A stretch of 39,986 nt of DNA from an uncultured Planctomycetota bacterium (GTDB lineage Bacteria > Planctomycetota > Planctomycetia > Pirellulales > Thermoguttaceae). The stretch lies in assembly GCA_902797455.1 (NCBI GenBank), contig CADBTE010000237.1:1-39986 (forward strand). The letters run 5' to 3'. Of this stretch, positions 35,454-39,986 are shown in pieces (positions within the stretch are counted from its first letter, which is position 1; every line of letters starts with the position of its first letter). Made by a program: the position numbers and the translations under genes. Under the pieces are notes generated by a model. The model ran no database searches and was not told the DNA's origin. It saw only the letters and a list, made by a program, of their open reading frames with translations.

Positions 35454-35525
35454 GTTTCCACAGAAGAGGTTCTTGTAGAGAAAACCGACAAGAAAACCGG
35501 AAAAAACACCAGCAGGAAGAAACCT

Positions 35526-36377
35526 ATGAAGATCGCGTTCTGTAATGAAGTCTACGGCAATTGGCCGCTCGAGAAACAGTTTGAGTTTACTGCCGCCTGC
35601 GGATACGACGGCGTTGAGCTGGCCCCGTTCAGTCTTGACGAGTCGTGGGTCGGCGGGGCCGAAAAAAACGCCGATGTGCGGCGGATCACCCCAAAACAGC
35701 GGGATGAAATGGCTCGCCTGGCCGAAAAGGCATCGATCAAGCTCCCGGGGATGCACTGGCTTCTGGCCAAGACGAAGGGATTCTTCCTGACATCCCCCGA
35801 GGCGGATATCCGCAGGAATACGACTGCCTACCTAAACGAGTTGATCACGCTGTGCGCCGACCTAGGGGGCGAATACCTCGTTCTCGGTTCCCCTGCCCAG
35901 CGTTACGTGCTCCCGAATTTTTCCTATAACGACGCCCTCGGCTGGGCGGCCGACACCCTCGCCGGAACGCTCGATAACCTGAAACGGAATAATATTGTCC
36001 TGGCGCTGGAACCGCTGGCCGCCAGCGAGAACAACTTCCTGATGAACGCCGCCCAGGCGCTGGAGCTGATCGAGAAGATGGGTAACCCCGCGCCGATCAC
36101 CATTCACCTCGACTGCAAGGCGATGGCCGGCGGTGAAGACCGTCCGATCCCCGAGGTCATCCGCGACCCAAGATTCGTCCCCTTCGAAAAGACCTTCCAC
36201 GCCAACGACCCAAATCTGCGCGGCCCCGGCTTCGGCGATCTCGACTTCGGACCAATTATCGCGGCGCTGCGCGAAACAGGCTTCGACGGCTGGATCGGGG
36301 TCGAACCGTTCGACTACAGCGTTGGGGTCGAAAATCTTGCCCAAAAGAGCGTGGCGTACCTGCGTTCTTTTGAATGA
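35526..36377 (+). CDS. Sugar phosphate isomerase/epimerase (AP-endonuclease-2-type TIM barrel)
   Basis: A 283-residue TIM-barrel protein of the xylose-isomerase-like superfamily that includes IolE/IolI-type enzymes. The start ATG has AGGAAGA five bases upstream. The likely metal ligands are Glu162 (LALEPLA), Asp196 (IHLDCKAM), His225 (KTFHAND) and Glu260 (IGVEPFDY), and the motif KTFHANDPNLRGPGFGDLDF near 223-241 is typical. No signal peptide is present, so it is cytoplasmic. It probably isomerises or epimerises a keto-sugar or inositol derivative; the exact substrate is not predictable. It is a single gene with its own promoter, ending at a bidirectional terminator. Confidence 0.9.
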   Translation: MKIAFCNEVYGNWPLEKQFEFTAACGYDGVELAPFSLDESWVGGAEKNADVRRITPKQRDEMARLAEKASIKLPGMHWLLAKTKGFFLTSPEADIRRNTTAYLNELITLCADLGGEYLVLGSPAQRYVLPNFSYNDALGWAADTLAGTLDNLKRNNIVLALEPLAASENNFLMNAAQALELIEKMGNPAPITIHLDCKAMAGGEDRPIPEVIRDPRFVPFEKTFHANDPNLRGPGFGDLDFGPIIAALRETGFDGWIGVEPFDYSVGVENLAQKSVAYLRSFE

Positions 36378-36410
36378 TCCCAGCGCAGCAAGATATCTTG
36401 CGTCTTTCCC

Positions 36411-36458
36411 AAGAATGGGCCGCTCACGCTTACCTTACCGCGTCAGCGGCCCGTTCTT
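36411..36458. terminator. Bidirectional terminator overlapping the 3' end of the O-antigen-ligase-like gene
   Basis: AAGAATGGGCCGCT (36411-36424) pairs with AGCGGCCCGTTCTT (36445-36458) over 14 positions, with one G-T wobble and a 20-nt loop; T-runs flank both sides. The stop codon of the minus-strand gene (36430-36432) lies inside the loop. A 14-bp palindrome (GCAAGATATCTTGC, 36388-36401) lies just to the left. Confidence 0.75.
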
Positions 36459-38661
36459 TTAGGTCGTTCTTGAGTTTTCGATCCGAGTGCGTCATCGCCT
36501 CATCGAGAGCAATTCCCCGCGCGTATTCTTCTTTTCCCGCGACGCGGTTTCCCGCGAGGCCAAGCGCCAGGGCGTGATAGAGTCGGTACTCGGCATTGGA
36601 GGGAAATCGTTCGACCGCCTCGGCAAAAGCCCGCTCGGCCTCTTGAAGCAGCTGCACGCGTGTCTTTCCCCGCGCGCTTTCCCCCAGGGAAAGAAGAAGT
36701 TTCCCGGCGTGGAATCGAATCGATGCCGAGGGGGGAATCACCTCAAAGAGCGCCTGCTTCTGTGACAGGAGGGAGGGAAGTATCCTCGCACCGCCGCTTG
36801 CCAGGTGCTGCCGCAAAACGTCGGCAGTGCTATCGAGACAAAGCATGCGCAAGGGAACGCAATCGCCAAGGCCGCAGGGGAGCGCCCCGCGTTTGAGTTC
36901 CCCGGACAATTGTTCCAGGGCCTCCTCGCTCGGGTGGCCGAAGCGATTTTCCATCTCCCGAGCGTCGCCGGAGACGATGGCCGTGCGCCAAATTCCGACG
37001 GTGCAGGCCAGCAGCGCAGCGACCACGGCACCGAATACCCAGCGGCCGGTTCTTTCGGCGGACAGCCTCTTTGCCGCGGCTGTCTTCTCGGGCAGCGTCT
37101 CGGCCAAGGGAACCATCGCGGCGGCGAGCAAAATCAGCGGCAGCGCCGTGGGGGGATAAAATACCCCGCCGGCGGCCAGAAGATTGATTCCTCCCGCCAT
37201 CCAGGCCGGAAGCAGCCAGCGGCGCGGAAGCGTCCGGGTCAGGAATCTCTCTCCCAAGAACAGAGCCGGGGGTATCGCCGCAAGAGCGCAGAGCAAAAAA
37301 TCGAAATCGATCGGGGCCTCGGTCTGCATCGACAGGAAGAACGCCGCGAAGCAGGCAGCGGCGAAAAAAAGCCCCCAAAACAGCGAGCGAAACAGCCCCA
37401 TGGGCTTTTCTCCCTCCGGGGAGTTCGTCGGTTCGGAATCGGGGCCCGCGCGAAGTGCCTGATAACCGACCTTCAGCAAAAACGCGAGCAGCGCCACCAG
37501 CGCGGGAAGGCCGAGCAGCGAGGAGATCTCGAAAGCGAAGTTATGCGGGTCGGCGATCACCTCGCTTGCCGAGGCGTTCATAAAGCGTGTATACATCGGC
37601 TGGAAGTTCCCCGGCCCTACCCCAAGCCAGGGATACTCCGCCGTCATCCGCGCGGCGGCCTGCCAATAGTCGAGCCGGAAACCGAGTGACTTTTTCGCCT
37701 CGGTGAAGAACTCCCGATCGAGAATGCCGCAGGCCAGTCCCGCCAGGAGCAGCAGCGCCAAAAGAATCGGCGAGGCGGCCAGCGCTAGACGGAAAAACTT
37801 AGGCACGCGTCGCAGGCCGATGATCAGCAATGCCAGGAGAACGCCGCAAAACAGCGCCAATACACCGGTGCGACTCTTCGTTAAAAACAGCGCGTACCCC
37901 CCTATCGCCAGGGTCGGCGCCAAAACAAGAAGGTCGACAAGACAGACGCGGCGCTTTCCCTTTCCCCCGTCGGGGTTCGCGCGCCAAAGAAAGATCAGGC
38001 GGCAGATACCCTCAATAAACAGCGTAACGAGAAAAACCAGCGCCGGAACCAGAAAACCGGCCAGGGTATTCGTCAAACCGAAAGTCCCCAGCGGCTCGAC
38101 ACTATTGAGGCGGTTTTCGAACAGCTCCCGCTGCGGCGTGCCGGCGGGGATCACCAGCGAATTATCGGCGAGCATCTTCTCCGGGTCGGCGTGATACTGC
38201 GCCCGCAGCGCCGGATCACGGACCTCGTAGCAGTAGACGGCAAAGAGGGACTGAGCAAAAAACAGCGCGAGCAGGAAAATCCCGAGCAGTCTGTTGAGCG
38301 GCAGCGCCCCCGCTTCCTGACGCGGAAAAAATCGAAGGACAAAATACGATACGGGAAGAAGGAGTATCGTTCCGCTCTGGCAGGCGGCGTAAAACCGGTT
38401 CCCCGTATTCCCCTTCACCAAAGCGATCCATGAAAGCAGCGAAAACAGGGCAAAGAGCGCCATGAAACCGTCGGCGCCGGAAAAAACCGTTGGACGGACA
38501 AGAAGAAACACCCCCAAAGAAAGCGCCGCCAAGAGCCAGCCGAGGTTCTCTGTCAGCAAATCCCCCCCGCGTACAGAACCTTCCGGGGCGAGAACCAGGG
38601 AGACCACCCACAAAAAGGCGATCAAACCAAGCAAAATACCTCGAAGAGCGCGCGCTGTCAT
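36430..38661 (-). CDS. O-antigen ligase (Wzy_C) family membrane protein with TPR-like C-terminus
   Basis: A protein of 743 residues from the ATG at 38661, which has GAGG five bases upstream; a longer frame to 38712 is less likely. About ten or more hydrophobic segments span the first 420 residues, with another cluster around 440-590. The O-antigen ligase/polymerase motif is recognisable near 330-380 (LDYWQAAARMTAEYPWLGVG, then PHNFAFEISSLLGLPALVA). The last 150 residues are soluble and helical, with a TPR-like repeat (AERAFAEAVERFPSNAEYRL). Such proteins join or polymerise envelope polysaccharide or glycosylate proteins at the periplasmic face. No other glycan genes are adjacent except the carbohydrate-active-like gene upstream. 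A hairpin separates the two. Confidence 0.85.
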   Translation of the reverse strand: MTARALRGILLGLIAFLWVVSLVLAPEGSVRGGDLLTENLGWLLAALSLGVFLLVRPTVFSGADGFMALFALFSLLSWIALVKGNTGNRFYAACQSGTILLLPVSYFVLRFFPRQEAGALPLNRLLGIFLLALFFAQSLFAVYCYEVRDPALRAQYHADPEKMLADNSLVIPAGTPQRELFENRLNSVEPLGTFGLTNTLAGFLVPALVFLVTLFIEGICRLIFLWRANPDGGKGKRRVCLVDLLVLAPTLAIGGYALFLTKSRTGVLALFCGVLLALLIIGLRRVPKFFRLALAASPILLALLLLAGLACGILDREFFTEAKKSLGFRLDYWQAAARMTAEYPWLGVGPGNFQPMYTRFMNASASEVIADPHNFAFEISSLLGLPALVALLAFLLKVGYQALRAGPDSEPTNSPEGEKPMGLFRSLFWGLFFAAACFAAFFLSMQTEAPIDFDFLLCALAAIPPALFLGERFLTRTLPRRWLLPAWMAGGINLLAAGGVFYPPTALPLILLAAAMVPLAETLPEKTAAAKRLSAERTGRWVFGAVVAALLACTVGIWRTAIVSGDAREMENRFGHPSEEALEQLSGELKRGALPCGLGDCVPLRMLCLDSTADVLRQHLASGGARILPSLLSQKQALFEVIPPSASIRFHAGKLLLSLGESARGKTRVQLLQEAERAFAEAVERFPSNAEYRLYHALALGLAGNRVAGKEEYARGIALDEAMTHSDRKLKNDLKERAADAVR

Positions 38662-38691
38662 CGTTTCCTCTTTGGCCGAAAGGAAAGGAAG

Positions 38692-38733
38692 CGCTTTTGA
38701 CGCCAAAGACAAAAGCCGCCGACGTCAAAAGCG
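38692..38733. promoter_or_regulatory. 11-bp perfect inverted repeat (hairpin) upstream of the O-antigen-ligase-like gene
   Basis: CGCTTTTGACG (38692-38702) and CGTCAAAAGCG (38723-38733) are exact reverse complements with a 20-nt loop. On the minus strand it lies between the stop of the upstream gene (38757) and the ATG at 38661. It lacks a long T-run, so it could be a weak terminator/attenuator or an operator. Confidence 0.5.
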
Positions 38734-38756
38734 TTTGTGTGGAGGAGAAGCTCCCC

Positions 38757-39986
38757 TTACTCTCCTTCAACCAGCAAATTATTGAACGGATAAATGGCGA
38801 ACCATCGGCTCGACCCCTCACCAAGGGAACGAACCGTCAGGACGGTTCCTGCCTTGCTGCGGAGCGATTCGGGAAGCGTCAGGCGGAAACGCCCAAAGGC
38901 GTCGCTGGGACTGCGGCGAAGGACCTCAAACTCCATGCGGGCTCCCTCACCCTCCCAGGCGAAACGATCCCCCTCCTCGGGAACCACGTCGAAGGTGAAC
39001 AGCTTCTTGCCGTTGGCCTCAAAGACAAATCCCTCGCTCGCCGGGGAAGAGGTAAACCCCAGTCCGCCGGCGAAGATGTAGGTCACCTCGCCGTCGGCGG
39101 GAGCAGGAGCGGTCCGCCACGAAAGGACGTTCTCCTTCGAGTTCTGACGGCAGACGATATTCGGGTCATTATCGCCGCGCCAGGTCTTCCAGGTCGTCTG
39201 TTCGTACTTTCCTTCCATCAGTCTGCGGAAACCGAGGACCGTCCCTTCGGGAACAGCGTCGGTTGTCGCCAGGTCGCCGGCTTTCATCACCGCCGGACCG
39301 CTCGGACCGGCGGCTGCCTGTTTCACAAGCGCGGCTAAGGTCGAATCGCTTTCGGGCTGGCCCTTCGCTTTGGAGTGGTTCAGTCCCGAGACCACCAAGG
39401 TTCCCTTCCCGACCGCGGCGTCGAAAACCACCGCCGTGTCCTGGACACGAACCAGACTCGGAAGGGCGCGAATCTGGACGTTCGGGCGAACGGGGAGTTT
39501 CTCCAAGTAGAACTTCACGGCCTTATCCAGGAGGGTATACCAATGCGGCTGGCACCAGTCGGCGGTCTCCAGATGTTCGGTGAAGGGGGTCTTGTAGACA
39601 AACGTCCCGACATGATTGGTGTGATCACTGTCGCCCCCCTTCCACCACGTTTGCTGATACTGAATCGACTCCGTGGGGAAAATCCCTCCGGAACCGAGCA
39701 GAACGACCCCCGCACCGGCGTCCAGCGCCTTGGTCAGACGCTCGTCGAGATAAGAGGTGACGTAGAGCGCGTCACTGGACAGTTCCCCTTCCAGCGGGAT
39801 GGGGGACATCCCGGCCTCGGGGAAGATGTTCAGAACATCCTCGTCGGCATAGACCGCGCGGCCGTCGATTTGCGACAGCGGAACAGACTTCGGGTAGAGC
39901 ATCGCGTGCCACAGGTTGCTCTGGATCGTCTCGCCGGCATCGTCTTGAAGCTCCAGGCGAATGGTCAACTCGCTCGGCTGATCGAC
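38757..39986 (-). CDS. C-terminal part of a probable secreted carbohydrate-active protein (5' end outside window)
   Basis: The frame stays open to the window edge, so the start is missing; at least 409 residues are present. Two regions can be seen: an alpha/beta part with strand-loop motifs (LDAGAGVVLLGSGG and GKGTLVVSGLNHSKA, resembling the amidotransferase-like domain found in some glycoside hydrolases), and a C-terminal beta-rich part (about the last 140 residues, NGKKLFTFDVVPEEGDRF to NNLLVEGE) that looks like a jelly-roll binding module. The sequence most resembles the C-termini of glycoside hydrolase family 2-type proteins in planctomycetes and verrucomicrobia, but no catalytic site is in view. 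The family assignment is tentative. The O-antigen-ligase-like gene follows about 95 bp downstream. Confidence 0.55.
   Translation of the reverse strand, partial: VDQPSELTIRLELQDDAGETIQSNLWHAMLYPKSVPLSQIDGRAVYADEDVLNIFPEAGMSPIPLEGELSSDALYVTSYLDERLTKALDAGAGVVLLGSGGIFPTESIQYQQTWWKGGDSDHTNHVGTFVYKTPFTEHLETADWCQPHWYTLLDKAVKFYLEKLPVRPNVQIRALPSLVRVQDTAVVFDAAVGKGTLVVSGLNHSKAKGQPESDSTLAALVKQAAAGPSGPAVMKAGDLATTDAVPEGTVLGFRRLMEGKYEQTTWKTWRGDNDPNIVCRQNSKENVLSWRTAPAPADGEVTYIFAGGLGFTSSPASEGFVFEANGKKLFTFDVVPEEGDRFAWEGEGARMEFEVLRRSPSDAFGRFRLTLPESLRSKAGTVLTVRSLGEGSSRWFAIYPFNNLLVEGE

Larger units (their letters stand above)
35037..35525. other. Divergent intergenic region between the giant gene and the isomerase gene
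   Basis: About 490 bp without a supported gene. It holds the minus-strand promoter at 35107-35135 and the plus-strand promoter at 35425-35453. The middle (35230-35335) is AT-rich, with several A/T runs, and 35353-35412 contains a GC-rich imperfect inverted repeat (GGCCGAAA / TTTCGGCGGCC) of unknown role. A small minus-strand open frame crossing 35343-35756 overlaps the isomerase gene and I regard it as a shadow. Confidence 0.5.

Noticed and set aside
1..39986. CRISPR arrays, tRNA or rRNA genes, insertion sequences, phage genes
   Set aside because: No array-like spaced repeats, no transposase or integrase motifs and no recognisable RNA gene were found on reading; a tRNAscan or transposase search was not possible.

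Overview
The window looks like a chromosomal segment from a planctomycete, probably Pirellulales-like. The main evidence is two very large secreted proteins that carry the planctomycete N-terminal export signature (MEPLEGRILLA and MEPLEDRNLLTA, a LEPR-XLL-type motif), VCBS/FG-GAP and dockerin modules, and several planctomycete-style fusions (Asp-box propeller plus PIG-L-like plus TPR plus CBM9-like; transglutaminase-like paired with a HEAT protein). DNA is GC-rich. I see no tRNA, rRNA, CRISPR array, insertion sequence or prophage gene.

Layout. 195-3717: an alpha/beta hydrolase diverges from a two-gene unit (transglutaminase-like protein, HEAT-repeat secreted protein). 3753-5634: a strong bidirectional terminator and ribosomal protein S1 (rpsA, minus strand, GTG start). 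5966-11869: three minus-strand genes (thuA-like, 1195-residue propeller/CBM9-like fusion, umuC). 12045-17603: an AddB-like PD-(D/E)XK nuclease converges on dnaB with interlocking stop codons, and dnaB diverges from a metal-type ABC ATPase. 17636-20665: a beta-CASP MBL nuclease diverges from a secreted HExxH peptidase-like protein. 20673-25834: a minus-strand operon of a VCBS/dockerin secreted protein, an HPr-kinase-like ATPase, a soluble S24/S26 peptidase and a PqqD-family protein. 26133-35036: a 2967-residue cadherin/VCBS-type protein ending in dockerins and a matrixin-like metalloprotease motif. 35526-39986: a sugar phosphate isomerase/epimerase, an O-antigen-ligase-type membrane protein, and the 3' part of a probable carbohydrate-active secreted protein.

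How the genes relate. Housekeeping genes (rpsA, dnaB, umuC, nuclease, beta-CASP) are interspersed with an envelope/secretion set. The best candidate for an undescribed system is the operon at 20673-25955. It has a good promoter ahead of the VCBS protein gene and then three genes in a tight row whose families (RiPP-recognition-like PqqD, HprK-like kinase, S26-type protease) occur in peptide-maturation clusters elsewhere. No cyclase or obvious precursor peptide is visible, so the substrate is unknown; the adjacent secreted protein is one possibility. A recurrent promoter form with a TTGCGC-like -35 hexamer was noticed in front of several unrelated genes.
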